Below are positions 50,772 through 60,195 of a stretch of DNA of 64,000 nucleotides, one piece after another. Source of the DNA: Parasphingopyxis marina (GTDB lineage: Bacteria; Pseudomonadota; Alphaproteobacteria; Sphingomonadales; Sphingomonadaceae); the NCBI RefSeq assembly GCF_014237875.1, contig NZ_JACJVJ010000001.1:608501-672500 (forward strand). Direction: 5' to 3'. Numbering within the stretch: position 1 is the first letter of the stretch; each line of letters opens with the position of its first letter. Position numbers and translations under genes: made by a program. Under the pieces are notes generated by a model that saw nothing but the letters and a program-made list of their open reading frames with translations, did not search any database and was not told the origin of the DNA.

Positions 50772-50803
50772 GCCGGTCGTCGCCCGGATGCGCGACGACC
50801 GGC
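50772..50803 (-). terminator. Hairpin between binding-protein and hydrolase genes
   Basis: 11-bp perfect arms GCCGGTCGTCG (50772-50782) and CGACGACCGGC (50793-50803). On the reverse strand it is followed by TTTATC. It could attenuate read-through from the upstream gene. Confidence 0.65.
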
Positions 50804-50820
50804 CGTTTTTCCTGTCGCTT

Positions 50821-51867
50821 CTATTCCACCCAGTCGGGCAATTGCCCGCGCTCGCGAAGAAGCGCGCGGGCCTCTTCGACGACACTGGTGTCGATCAGCG
50901 TGGCGAGTTCCTCGCGGCTGCGCGGCTCCCGTCCGGTCTGCGGGGCGAGCCACGCTTCCTCGGCCGTGAGCGTATCGAGCAAGCCGTCCGCGACCTGGCC
51001 GGGGAAGCTGTGATGGCCGTAGGAGGCCTCGATAAGCTCCCGGTCATAGCCGTTCATTTCCGAAGCCCGCGTGATCGCCAGGCTCGGATCCCGGCGGACC
51101 TCGTCGGTCGCCAGGATCATGGCGGCGATGAACTCGACGATCTGCGCGCGTTTTTCGGGGTCGGCGAGATTTTCCGCCGTGGTGTTGAGATTGTAGTTTT
51201 CCCACATCCCCGGATCCGCATCGAAGACGATCGCATCGTCGCCGAGCGCCCGGGTGGCGATTTCCATTTCAGGTTCCCAGATCGTGAAGGCGTCGGCATC
51301 GCCATTGATGATCGGATCGGAGATTCCCACCTGGCGGAGCTGCGAAAGGATCGTCACCTCGTCCTCGCTAATCCCCGTCATCGCGAGCACATTGTGGAGG
51401 TAGAAGCCCGCCGACGTCGGATACATTGTCGCGATCCGTTTGCCGCGCAGATCTTCGAGACTGGCAATGCCCGAGGAGCGCCGGGCGAGAATCCGGTAAT
51501 GGCCCTGCGCCACCGTGAAAATGATCCGCAGATTGGGATGGGAAACCGAATTGCGCAGGGCCTGGGTTTCGGCATGGCCCGCGACATCCGTCGGCCGGAT
51601 CGGGCCGCCCCAATGTTCAGGGAAGAGCAGGGGGATGCCGCCATATTGCACCTCCAGATCGCCCGGATAGTAATTGCGCAGCGCCACATAGACCGGCCCC
51701 AGTTCCACCGCCTGGATCAGGCCGGAGATGCGCAACGGTTGGGTCAGACCCAGCGGTTCGGCGGTGTCCTGCGCAGCAGCGGGAGCCGCGGTGGAAAGCG
51801 CTATGCTGGCCAGCAAGCCGCCGGCGAGCCCCCGCAGCGTCGTGAAATGGCCTTTGTTCTTCGGCAT
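50821..51867 (-). CDS. NMT1/SsuA-like substrate-binding protein
   Basis: 348 residues with a signal peptide (TLRGLAGGLLASIALSTAAP, cleaved near AAAQ). The two-lobed binding-protein pattern includes LGPVYVALRNYYPGDLEVQY, GIASLEDLRGKRIATMYPTS and DAFTIWEPEMEIATRALG. Relatives deliver sulfonates, nitrate or pyrimidine precursors to ABC permeases. No permease or ATPase gene is in the window, so it is an orphan; it may feed the pathway through another transporter or act as a sensor. It follows the TonB receptor by 65 bases. Confidence 0.85.
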   Translation of the reverse strand: MPKNKGHFTTLRGLAGGLLASIALSTAAPAAAQDTAEPLGLTQPLRISGLIQAVELGPVYVALRNYYPGDLEVQYGGIPLLFPEHWGGPIRPTDVAGHAETQALRNSVSHPNLRIIFTVAQGHYRILARRSSGIASLEDLRGKRIATMYPTSAGFYLHNVLAMTGISEDEVTILSQLRQVGISDPIINGDADAFTIWEPEMEIATRALGDDAIVFDADPGMWENYNLNTTAENLADPEKRAQIVEFIAAMILATDEVRRDPSLAITRASEMNGYDRELIEASYGHHSFPGQVADGLLDTLTAEEAWLAPQTGREPRSREELATLIDTSVVEEARALLRERGQLPDWVE

Positions 51868-51932
51868 CGAATCTCTCCTCTTTTGGCCCGTCAGGCCGGG
51901 CAGCGAATGACGATCGTCGTGACGGTTTGCGA

Positions 51933-54900
51933 TCAGTATCTTACGCGGACGCCCATCCGGTACCGCCGCCCGAGCGTATCGAAAAAGGCCGGATTGGTCG
52001 GATAGCTCGACTGGACCACGCTGCCCGTGGAGCCCGGTGCAATCGGCGGATCGGTGTCGAGCAGATTGTCGACGATGCCGAAGAGATCGACCTCCACGCC
52101 GCTGTTGAAATCAAGCTGATAGTTCAGCCCGAGCGTCAGGTAGAAACGCGAATCCACCCGGTTGCGATTGATCGAATTCGGCAGAGTAGGATCGTAACCG
52201 GGGTCCTCGGGGCCGATGAAGGTCTTGTTGAGGGCGCCCGGGCCGATATAGCGCCCTTGCAGCGTGCCGGTGAACGGCCCGTGATCGTAGGTGACCGTGC
52301 CGTTGAGGATCCATTTCGGCGACGGGTTGAAGTCGCCGAGCGGCGCGGCAGGCCCGCTTTGTCCGGCGAAATCGACCGGCGCGGTGCCCTGCGCGGCCTG
52401 GATGATCATGTCGTAGAGATAGGTGCCCAGCAACCGGTAGTTGAGCCGGGCCTCTCCGATTTCGAGCGTGTAATCGAGCTCGATGTCGAAGCCGCGGGTG
52501 GTGAAGGATCCGACGTTGATCTGCCGGGCATCGACGAACGAGATGTCGGTGTTGTTCGGTACCGCGGGATTGAAGGTTATCCGGTCGCAGAAGACGTTGA
52601 AGTTGAAGCAGGTGTCGACAATCTGCTGGCCGGCCGGCGTGGTGACGGCGTCGTTGATCTCGATCTCGTACCAGTCGACCGAGAAGCGCAGGTTGGATGC
52701 CGGAGAGACGACGATGCCTATCGTCGTGGTGTCGGCCGTTTCCGGCGTCAGCGCGAAATTGCCGCCCGACAGGATCGGCGTCGAATCGAACGCGCCGCCG
52801 TCATAGGGGTTCATCACGCGGCCGCGCGTCGTCGCCGGATCGGTTGGGATCTGCTGCTGGAAGAGTTCACGGAAACCCGCGGCGCGGATGTCCCGGGACC
52901 GCGTGGCCCGAAAGCGGAGCCAGTCATTGGCATCGAAAATGGCGCCCAGCTTCCAGCTCGTCGTGCCGACCGTTCGGGAATCCCCCGTCGCACCGTCCGT
53001 GCTCTCCGTACTCGTATAGCGGACGGCGGCGTTGAGCTCGAACAGCTCGCCGAATTCGGAATTTTCGAATATCGGCATGTTGATTTCGCCAAAGCCCTCG
53101 ATGACGCTCAGCTCGCCCGAATAGTCGAGGCCGAAGCTGCCGGCGAAATCGTCATAATAGGGCAGGTTGCCATGCGTCACATCGCCGGTGTCGGCGCGAT
53201 ATTCGGCGCCGAATGCCGCCGCCCACGGCCCCGCGCCGATCCCGTCGAACAGCTCGCCCTGGAAGGTCGCCGCGACGACATGCTGTTCGTAGCGAAAATC
53301 CTCCATCGCGGTGCGATAGGCATATTCGATCGCTTCGGGCGACATGTTGCCCGTGCCGAAGATGTTGAGGGGAACGCAGCCTTCCGCATCGGGATTGCCG
53401 AGCAGCACCGCGCGGCAGACCGGATCGCCCGTTACCGGGTCCGCCACCGCATCGGTGGCGAACAGGAAGAAGCTGTTGACGCGGTTATGGGTCAGCGACT
53501 GGTGCCGCGTGTTCCGGCCATATTGATAATAGACGTCCCAGGTCCAGTTACCGAGGCCGAGATCGCCATTGAGCCCGGCCAGGATCCGGAAGGTCGAGGC
53601 GTTCGCCGTGTTGAGGCTGGTGATCTCGTCGTCCATGTCCTCGGCAAGCGAGAAGGGGTTGGCGCCCACCAGGGCCTGCACTTCCGGGGTGAGGAACACA
53701 TTGTCGGGATAGAAGGGGAAAGTCGAAGCCGGGCCCGCCGCAATGGAAAGCGCCACCGCTTCGCGCTCGCCATAAGAGGCTTCCAGCGTTGCCCGGATCG
53801 AATCGCTCAGATCGTAGCGCGCGGCGCCGAACACGGCGAAGCGCTCGATCGGCGTTTGCAGTGCCGCCCGGTTGTAGAGCGACGGGCCGTCACCGCCCGA
53901 GCGCGGTCCGAGCGCCGTGACCTGGGAATAGAGGCCGGGATCGAACGGGATCAGCATCGTGCCGGCATCGTTGAACCGCATGTTGCGGGCGGCGTCCGAA
54001 GCCGGGGCGCGGTCCCTGATCACGCCATTCTGGTGATAATAGGCGAGCTTGGAATCGCGGCCCAATATGAAGTTGGGCTGGCCATAGGTCGGCGAGCCGG
54101 GAATATTGTAGCCGGACAGGACGCCGTTGACGACGACCCGGTTGTTGGAGAACACGTCCCAGCTTTCCGCGCACCAGGCGCGCTCCAGCCCGCAACCGTC
54201 CACGCCCTCGTTGCGCTGATATTCGCCGCTGACGACGACATGGCCGCGCCCGCCGGCAAAGTCCGTCCCGGCTGCGATCGCGCCGTGATAGGATTCGCCG
54301 TCGCCGCGATCGGTGATGCCGAAATCCAGCTGGCCCCGGACGCCGTCGAACTCGCGATCGAGGATGATATTGACCACGCCTGCGATCGCGTCCGAGCCAT
54401 AGGCCGCGGATGCGCCGCCGGTCACTGTCTCGACCCTGGAAATCAGCGCCGAGGGAATGAGGTTCACATCGACCGCGCCGCTGTCCGAGGTCGGCACGAA
54501 GCGCCGGGAATCGACCAGGGTCAGCGTGCGTGTGCCATAATAAGGATTGAGGCCGCGCAGATTGGCATAATTGGCGCCGATATTGGAGCTGGCGCGGCTG
54601 CCCACGCCCGGGCCGGCATTGGTGTCCGACTGGAACGCGGCGTTCTGGGGAATGGAGTTCAGCACTTCGCCGACATTGACCCGGCCCAGATTCTCGATCT
54701 GCTGAGCGGAGATCACGGTATTGGGTACCTGCTCCTCGAAGCCGTTCCGCTGGATGCGCGTGCCGGTGACGATGATTGCCTGATTGGACTGGGTTTGCGG
54801 CGCCCCGCTGTCGGACGAGGTTTGGCCGGAGGTCTGTTGCCCCCATGCCGGCGATGCGAGCGTCGCGGCGATCGCCATCGCCGCGGAGGTCGCCAGAATG

Positions 54901-54947
54901 CGATAAGCTCGTGTGTCTATGCGTCGTCCGGTTTCGGTCCTGTTCAT
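51933..54947 (-). CDS. Large TonB-dependent receptor, catabolic cluster (1)
   Basis: 1004 residues, long for the family. Signal peptide (ILATSAAMAIAATLASPAWG), TonB box AIIVTGTRIQRNGFEEQVPN, plug (NVGEVLNSIPQNAAFQSDTN, RTLTLVDSRRFVPTSDSGAV, GGASAAYGSDAIAGVVNII) and a barrel ending RYRMGVRVRY. The sequence type (NIGANYANLRGLNPYYGTRT) is the large sphingomonad receptor group often tied to glycans or xenobiotics. The start ATG at 54947 is preceded by GGGGAGA. Followed by the binding protein and hydrolase in the same direction. Confidence 0.93.
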   Translation of the reverse strand: MNRTETGRRIDTRAYRILATSAAMAIAATLASPAWGQQTSGQTSSDSGAPQTQSNQAIIVTGTRIQRNGFEEQVPNTVISAQQIENLGRVNVGEVLNSIPQNAAFQSDTNAGPGVGSRASSNIGANYANLRGLNPYYGTRTLTLVDSRRFVPTSDSGAVDVNLIPSALISRVETVTGGASAAYGSDAIAGVVNIILDREFDGVRGQLDFGITDRGDGESYHGAIAAGTDFAGGRGHVVVSGEYQRNEGVDGCGLERAWCAESWDVFSNNRVVVNGVLSGYNIPGSPTYGQPNFILGRDSKLAYYHQNGVIRDRAPASDAARNMRFNDAGTMLIPFDPGLYSQVTALGPRSGGDGPSLYNRAALQTPIERFAVFGAARYDLSDSIRATLEASYGEREAVALSIAAGPASTFPFYPDNVFLTPEVQALVGANPFSLAEDMDDEITSLNTANASTFRILAGLNGDLGLGNWTWDVYYQYGRNTRHQSLTHNRVNSFFLFATDAVADPVTGDPVCRAVLLGNPDAEGCVPLNIFGTGNMSPEAIEYAYRTAMEDFRYEQHVVAATFQGELFDGIGAGPWAAAFGAEYRADTGDVTHGNLPYYDDFAGSFGLDYSGELSVIEGFGEINMPIFENSEFGELFELNAAVRYTSTESTDGATGDSRTVGTTSWKLGAIFDANDWLRFRATRSRDIRAAGFRELFQQQIPTDPATTRGRVMNPYDGGAFDSTPILSGGNFALTPETADTTTIGIVVSPASNLRFSVDWYEIEINDAVTTPAGQQIVDTCFNFNVFCDRITFNPAVPNNTDISFVDARQINVGSFTTRGFDIELDYTLEIGEARLNYRLLGTYLYDMIIQAAQGTAPVDFAGQSGPAAPLGDFNPSPKWILNGTVTYDHGPFTGTLQGRYIGPGALNKTFIGPEDPGYDPTLPNSINRNRVDSRFYLTLGLNYQLDFNSGVEVDLFGIVDNLLDTDPPIAPGSTGSVVQSSYPTNPAFFDTLGRRYRMGVRVRY

Positions 54948-55507
54948 TGCAGTCTCCCCTGGGGTTATTTTCCGATTGCAGTCGCCTTCGCTGTCATTGG
55001 CAGTCTTCGAGCCAGGAGGGGGGAGCGGAGATTGTAGCTGGAATCCGGCTATCGCCCGGGCGCTGGTCGCGCCGGGTGGCGGTTGTGCCGTGTGAGCGTG
55101 CCAGGACGTCACCGTGCAGATTGCGGCCGAGAATCGCCATAACCCCTCCCTTCGCCGCGCACGACTTTTTCGTCGCTTCATGCGGGATCGGACCTGCCGC
55201 CATTCTTGGCAGCTTGCGCATCCGTACAAGACGGGTTTAGCCGTGTAAAGAATTATATGTTTATTGAAATCAAGGCTTATTCGTGCGGCGGTCCGCTATC
55301 GCCCGTTACGGCATAAGCAACTCTAAATTAACAATTTAATGACCAAAGGGCTCTTGAGGTACAGCTAACAATCTTCCGCAAAGCAGAATTTTTGTTTCAA
55401 ATAACCTTTAAATCATAGACGATTGCGCCCGGCGCATCCGTCCTTCGCACGGCTCGGCGTCGTCCGGTTTGCCGATCGCTTCCCTGCCGCCGCGTCTGCC
55501 GTCGATT
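54948..55507. promoter_or_regulatory. 560-bp upstream region of the large receptor
   Basis: No gene. The part from 55240 to 55430 is AT-rich and probably holds the receptor promoter: on the reverse strand TATAAT is at 55257-55252, and TTTATTGA (55260-55267) recurs in the other receptor's upstream region at 60296-60303. No terminator for the MFS gene was recognised at the right side. Confidence 0.4.
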
Positions 55508-56872
55508 CTATCGCGCTGGCGGAGCGCCGCTATCTTCCTCGGGGCGCGGCGCCAGCCCGAATATCGCGATGAAGCCGGTCGCCAGGCCGGCGATCAGCAG
55601 CGGCGCGGCCACCGAAGCGTAGATGACGGCCGGGCTCCATTGCGCCGCCAGCATCGCGCCCGCGAAGCCGGGGCCGACGATCGACGTGATCCGTCCCAGG
55701 CCCCCGGCCAGGCCGATCCCGGTCGATCGCATCGCGGTCGGATAGCTGGACGCGACGAACGCGTTCAGGCCCGCGACCGACCCCACGACGAGCAGGCCGA
55801 AACAGATGCCGGCGATCCAGCCCAGGGCGTGGAACCGTTCGACGACCACCAGCGAAGACATGGCGAGGAAGGACAGGACGAGTGTGATCGTCAGCGCCCT
55901 GGCCATGTCCATTCGCGATATCAGGAAGGTGAGGAGGAGCGGGCCCAGTATCGCGCCGATCGCCGAAAGGCTCATCATTCGCGTCGCGGTCGCGGCCTCG
56001 ATTCCGGCGAGCACGTGCAGGAAGCTGGGCAGCCAGGCCGTCAGCGTCTGGACCGAGCAGAGCAGCATCGCGCTCGCCAGCCACAGGAGGAGGGTGAGCG
56101 GCGCCCGGCCATCGCGGAAAAGCGCGGTCAGCGACGATCCCGATACAGGCTTCTCGCTCGTGACAAAGCGTGTCCCGGGCCGCGGCACGAAATCGGGATC
56201 GATGCGGCCAAGCAGTTGCCCGATACGCGGGTCGTCCGGCCGATTGACGAGCAGGTATCGGCAGGATTCGGGCAGATAGACATAGAGGAACGGGATTGCC
56301 AGCAGCAGCGCCCCGCCGCCGAACCAGAAGGCGAGCTGCCAGCTGTGCCAGGCGACGAAGCTCGGGCCGATAAGCCCCGCGGCGGAGGCGCCCAGTCCCT
56401 GCGCTATGAACAGCCAGAGCAGCAGTTTGCCGCGTCTCTCCTCGGGCATATATTCGGCCACCAGCGCGACGATGTTCGGCATCGTCCCGCCAAAGGCGAC
56501 GAAGGTCAGGAAGCGGATCACCGCGAACTGGGTCAGGCTCCCCGGCAGCGTCGATAGCAGCGTCAGGATCGCGAAGGCCGCCGCGCCGATCAGGATGATC
56601 CCGCGCCGTCCCTTGATGTCGGCCAATAGCGGTATGGTGTAGAACCCCACCGCCATGCCGGTGCTTTGCGCCATGAACACAAAGGCCATCGCGGCGATCG
56701 GCTCGTCGAACGACCCGATGATGAAGGGAGCCAGATTCGAAACGACAAAGGCATCATAGCCTTCCATCGCCATGAGCAGCGCGCCGGCGGCGTAGAGCAG
56801 TCTGCGAAATCCGCCGAGCTCGGCGCGGTTGAGGATCTCGTCGACGGATTGGGTGGCGGGATGGTCCGTCAC
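55508..56872 (-). CDS. MFS transporter, aromatic-acid:H+ symporter-like
   Basis: 454 residues with twelve predicted helices in two halves. MFS signatures are GRRGIILIGAAAF after helix 2-3 and PEERRGKLLLWLFIAQGLGA; MEGYDAFVVSNLAPFI in helix 1 carries the D/E-rich motif of the AAHS (benzoate/4-hydroxybenzoate) type. It likely imports an organic acid across the inner membrane. It starts one base after the CmcJ-like gene and is last in that operon. Confidence 0.9.
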   Translation of the reverse strand: MTDHPATQSVDEILNRAELGGFRRLLYAAGALLMAMEGYDAFVVSNLAPFIIGSFDEPIAAMAFVFMAQSTGMAVGFYTIPLLADIKGRRGIILIGAAAFAILTLLSTLPGSLTQFAVIRFLTFVAFGGTMPNIVALVAEYMPEERRGKLLLWLFIAQGLGASAAGLIGPSFVAWHSWQLAFWFGGGALLLAIPFLYVYLPESCRYLLVNRPDDPRIGQLLGRIDPDFVPRPGTRFVTSEKPVSGSSLTALFRDGRAPLTLLLWLASAMLLCSVQTLTAWLPSFLHVLAGIEAATATRMMSLSAIGAILGPLLLTFLISRMDMARALTITLVLSFLAMSSLVVVERFHALGWIAGICFGLLVVGSVAGLNAFVASSYPTAMRSTGIGLAGGLGRITSIVGPGFAGAMLAAQWSPAVIYASVAAPLLIAGLATGFIAIFGLAPRPEEDSGAPPAR

Positions 56873-56873
56873 G

Positions 56874-57776
56874 CTATCGTTCGAAATAGGCCGTGCAGCG
56901 CAATTCTATGCTCTTCCTCGTCACGGGGCGGGCGACGGAGCGATCGACAAAGGCGGTATGGGGGACGCGCCACGCGCCCGAATGATCCGAATCGTGGAAT
57001 TTGAACAGCAACGCCTCGTCGCGGGTCATGTCCGGAAAGAACCACCAGCGATGTTGCGGACTATAGGCGAAAAGCGTCGCGGCCTGCATCGTCTCCTCGC
57101 CTTCGATCGGCGCGTTGCGTGCGGCTTCGTCCGGGACGTCGTCGACGAACACCAGCGTGTTGCGCAGGCCCTCTTCCGGCGCGACGCTGGGCGATTCGCA
57201 GACCGCGAGCGGGCGATCCTGGGGAGGATCGGAAAAGGTCCGCCAAAGGCTCATGCTGATGGCCCGGCGGTAGCCGGGTCCGCCCGGCACCTGCTCTTCA
57301 TAGAGCTGGCGGGCGAGCCGTTCGGCGACATCGGGATAATGGTCGATATGAACCTGCAGGCCGGGCGGTTGCATCCGCCCCGTCCGGTCGCGCCGGCCCC
57401 GCGCCTTGAAATCCCGGACCTCGTTCTCGTCGGTCGATCGGAGGTTCCAGTTGGTTATCGCCACGGTGCTGGCCCCGGTGACGTCTTTTACCAGGGCAAT
57501 CGCTTCGGCCGGATAGGCCGCGCCGACTTCGTCCTGGTCGAGAAAATTTGCGATCTTGCTCTTATGGTCGAGCAATTCGAAGCCGGCGGCGTCCAGGTGC
57601 AGCCGGTCGCGATGCGGACGGCCGTTTCGGATCTGCACGGCATGTTCGGTGAAGCCGAAGGTGTTGACCTCGGCGCCGGTGGCGACGAAGCGGCGATATC
57701 GCGGCAGCCCCGGTTCGGCGTAGTAAATCCGGGCGTCGATCGCTTCCGGTCTTGCGGCGTCTTTCGCTTCAGCCAT
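56874..57776 (-). CDS. CmcJ/AsaB/NvfI-family non-heme iron oxygenase-like protein
   Basis: 300 residues from the ATG at 57776, preceded by AAGGAG. Family blocks are QVHIDHYPD with H143/H146, SMSLWRTFSDPPQDRPLAVC, HRWWFFPDMTRDEALLFKFH and VPHTAFVD...RKSIELRC. The group includes the cephamycin methoxylation component CmcJ, the fungal AsaB and the endoperoxide-type isomerase NvfI. Roles range over hydroxylation and rearrangement. In this cluster a hydroxylation or lactone modification is plausible but unproven. Confidence 0.85.
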   Translation of the reverse strand: MAEAKDAARPEAIDARIYYAEPGLPRYRRFVATGAEVNTFGFTEHAVQIRNGRPHRDRLHLDAAGFELLDHKSKIANFLDQDEVGAAYPAEAIALVKDVTGASTVAITNWNLRSTDENEVRDFKARGRRDRTGRMQPPGLQVHIDHYPDVAERLARQLYEEQVPGGPGYRRAISMSLWRTFSDPPQDRPLAVCESPSVAPEEGLRNTLVFVDDVPDEAARNAPIEGEETMQAATLFAYSPQHRWWFFPDMTRDEALLFKFHDSDHSGAWRVPHTAFVDRSVARPVTRKSIELRCTAYFER

Positions 57777-57800
57777 GGGGCCCACTCCTTGGGGCGGGTC

Positions 57801-57825
57801 GCGGGCGGGCCTTCGGCCCGCCCGC
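57801..57825 (-). terminator. Strong GC hairpin between receptor and oxygenase genes
   Basis: Perfect 11-bp stem (57801-57811 with 57815-57825) and a three-base loop, 60 bases after the receptor stop and 25 bases before the oxygenase start. No U-run. It may attenuate transcription or protect the receptor mRNA end. Confidence 0.65.
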
Positions 57826-57885
57826 TCGTCGATCCCGACGGGGCCGCCCGCGCAGGAGCTGGCCCCGATCTGTGCGGCGGTTCCG

Positions 57886-60195
57886 CTAGAAGCGGAACTG
57901 GCCGCGGATGCCGAACGTACGCGGCGGCCGGATATCGGCTCCGGAGAAGTTGGTGGAACCGAACCGCCGGGCGTCGTTGTAAACCGCTTCGTTGGTCATG
58001 TTGCGCATCCACAAGGCGATCTCGTAATTATCGTCCGGCGAATGATAGGCGACCTGCGCGTTCAACAGCGCATAGGAACCCTGCTCCATGAAATCGACGG
58101 TCGTGAAGTCGAGCATGTAGGACGAGCTGAACTGGCCATCGATGTCGGCGACGATCATGCCGCCATTGGCCAGTTCGAATTCATGCGTCCAGCCGGCGCT
58201 GATCGTCCAGTGCGGAGCGCGCGGCAGCGGCAGGCCCGAACAATCATGCCCGAAGAGCGGCGAAGTCGCGCCCGTGGGGTTCGTCACGAAATCGACGATG
58301 CCCAGCGAGGCGCATTCCCGGTTCGCGTCGACCGGGAACGGCGTCGAATAGGTGAAGTCCGTGAACTTGGTATTCAGATATTCGATGTTCGCGCGGAACG
58401 TGTCGCTCTGCGCCGGTTGCCACACAATGTCGGCGCTGGCACCGTAGAGCCGGGCGGAACCCGCATTGCGCGTGACGAACGCCGGAATGCCGCGTGTGTC
58501 GACATTGACGAAGCTGAACTGGTAATCGGTATAATCCCAGTAAAAGGCTTCGATGTTGAGCTGCAGCGTGTGGTTGAAGAACTGGTTCCGGATGCCGCCA
58601 TTGTAGGAGGTCAGGAATTCCGGGTCGTAATCGTTGCCCGGAGCGCCGCCCGAGAAGATACCGCCCGACTTGAAGCCGCGATCGACGGTGAAATAGAACA
58701 TCGAATCCGGGCTGAGATCGAATTCCACGCCCGCACGCCAGGTCCATGCATCATTCTGCACCGAATTGTCGGGGCTGCCGCGAACGCAGAAGGGCAGGGA
58801 AGGATCGATCGTGCCGATGGACGGGGGACAGGGCGGTGCGTTGGGAACCGACGAATAGGTCGTCCTGACGCCGAAAAGGCCCCGCTCTTCGTCCGTATAG
58901 CGCACGCCTGCGAGCACCCGCAGATTATCGGTCAGCGAGATACGGCCGTCGGCGAAAAAGGCGATGGCTTCGGTCGTGCCGATATAGCTGGTGATCAGCG
59001 TCGAAGGGCCGACCATGCCGCCCGCCGTTGCCGGGGCGTCGATCTGCGCGTCGAAGTCGGTCTCTTCGTCGAAATAATAGCCGCCAACGACGAGATTCAG
59101 CCGCTCGGTGTTGCGCGCCAGGCGAACCTCAAGCGTCTTCTGCTCGACATCGTCCTGCTCGTAAAAATTGAGCGTCCCGGCGGGCGAGGCAAAGAATTCG
59201 AAATCCTGCCAGCGATAGGCCGGGATGATGGTAAGTTCGGCAAAGCCGAGATCGGCATTCAGCTCTGCCGAAATCCCGGCATAGCTGTTGTCGACAAAGC
59301 CGTCGTCGGGAACGCGCGGGGCGTTGGTGACGATCTGATATTGACGGAACAGGTCGCCCGAGGATGCCATCCACGGATCGGCGCCCGGGGGCACCGGAAA
59401 GAGAACCGGGCCCTGGCCCATGCCGCCGGTATGCGTATATTCGCCGCGCAGGCCGAGGCTGATCGAATTGTTCGGCTCCCAGAGCAGCCGGAGGCGCCCC
59501 GATTGCTGGCTGGCGTCGTTATAGCCGTCGTCCAGATAGCCGTCGCGATCGATGACGTTGAACGCCACGCGCGCGGCAAGCGTGCTGCTGAGCGGCGTGT
59601 TCGCCATGCCCTGGACATGGATCAGGTCGTAATTGCCGAGATTGAGCATGACGCTCCCCTCGGTGTCGAAATTCGGCTCGTTGGTGATGACGTTGATAAC
59701 GCCGGCCGACGCGTTGCGACCGTACAGGGTGCCCTGCGGCCCCTTGAGCACTTCGACGCGGTTCACATCGTAAAAGCCGCCGCTGAACTGGGTCGAGCGG
59801 GCGATGTGCACGCTGTCGACGTTGAAGGCGACCGCGCTCTGCGCGATACCGTTGACGGTATTGTCGCCGACGCCGCGCAGATAGATGCGCGAATAGGCGA
59901 AGGTACCGATCTGCAGGTTGGGCACGAGGCGGCTCAGCCCCTCGGCGTCTGCCAGATTGGAACTGACCAGCTCTTCGCTGCTGACGACATCGATCGACAG
60001 CGACGAATTCTGAACCGTTTCCTCGCGACGCTGCGCGGTCACGAGAATCTGTGTGATTCCGGCATTCGTTTCGGCGGTCGAACTGGCCGCCGTTTCGGTA
60101 TCATTGGTCCCGACTGTTGAATTATCTACCTGGGCGATTGCAGCGTGTGAGACACTGGCCGCAGCGATTGCAATACCCGTTTTAATGTAGCGCAT
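57886..60195 (-). CDS. TonB-dependent receptor, catabolic cluster (2)
   Basis: 769 residues. Signal peptide (GIAIAAASVSHAAIAQ), TonB box ITQILVTAQRREETVQ, plug (VPNLQIGTFAYSRIYLRGVG, VEVLKGPQGTLYGRNASAGV) and barrel ending in GIRGQFRF. This is the FpvA-unlike, sphingomonad VTAQRREE receptor group often linked to uptake of plant or xenobiotic compounds. It heads the transcript toward the CmcJ-like and MFS genes and is divergent from the LLM monooxygenase, which suggests a joint substrate. Confidence 0.94.
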   Translation of the reverse strand: MRYIKTGIAIAAASVSHAAIAQVDNSTVGTNDTETAASSTAETNAGITQILVTAQRREETVQNSSLSIDVVSSEELVSSNLADAEGLSRLVPNLQIGTFAYSRIYLRGVGDNTVNGIAQSAVAFNVDSVHIARSTQFSGGFYDVNRVEVLKGPQGTLYGRNASAGVINVITNEPNFDTEGSVMLNLGNYDLIHVQGMANTPLSSTLAARVAFNVIDRDGYLDDGYNDASQQSGRLRLLWEPNNSISLGLRGEYTHTGGMGQGPVLFPVPPGADPWMASSGDLFRQYQIVTNAPRVPDDGFVDNSYAGISAELNADLGFAELTIIPAYRWQDFEFFASPAGTLNFYEQDDVEQKTLEVRLARNTERLNLVVGGYYFDEETDFDAQIDAPATAGGMVGPSTLITSYIGTTEAIAFFADGRISLTDNLRVLAGVRYTDEERGLFGVRTTYSSVPNAPPCPPSIGTIDPSLPFCVRGSPDNSVQNDAWTWRAGVEFDLSPDSMFYFTVDRGFKSGGIFSGGAPGNDYDPEFLTSYNGGIRNQFFNHTLQLNIEAFYWDYTDYQFSFVNVDTRGIPAFVTRNAGSARLYGASADIVWQPAQSDTFRANIEYLNTKFTDFTYSTPFPVDANRECASLGIVDFVTNPTGATSPLFGHDCSGLPLPRAPHWTISAGWTHEFELANGGMIVADIDGQFSSSYMLDFTTVDFMEQGSYALLNAQVAYHSPDDNYEIALWMRNMTNEAVYNDARRFGSTNFSGADIRPPRTFGIRGQFRF

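Noticed and set aside
51927-55037. Forward-strand open frame of about 1,036 codons across the large receptor gene
   Set aside because: Antisense shadow in high-GC DNA; the reverse strand carries signal peptide, TonB box and plug motifs.
57775-60120. Forward-strand open frame of about 780 codons opposite the second receptor
   Set aside because: Same reason: Arg/Ala/Gly/Glu-rich shadow with no motif.
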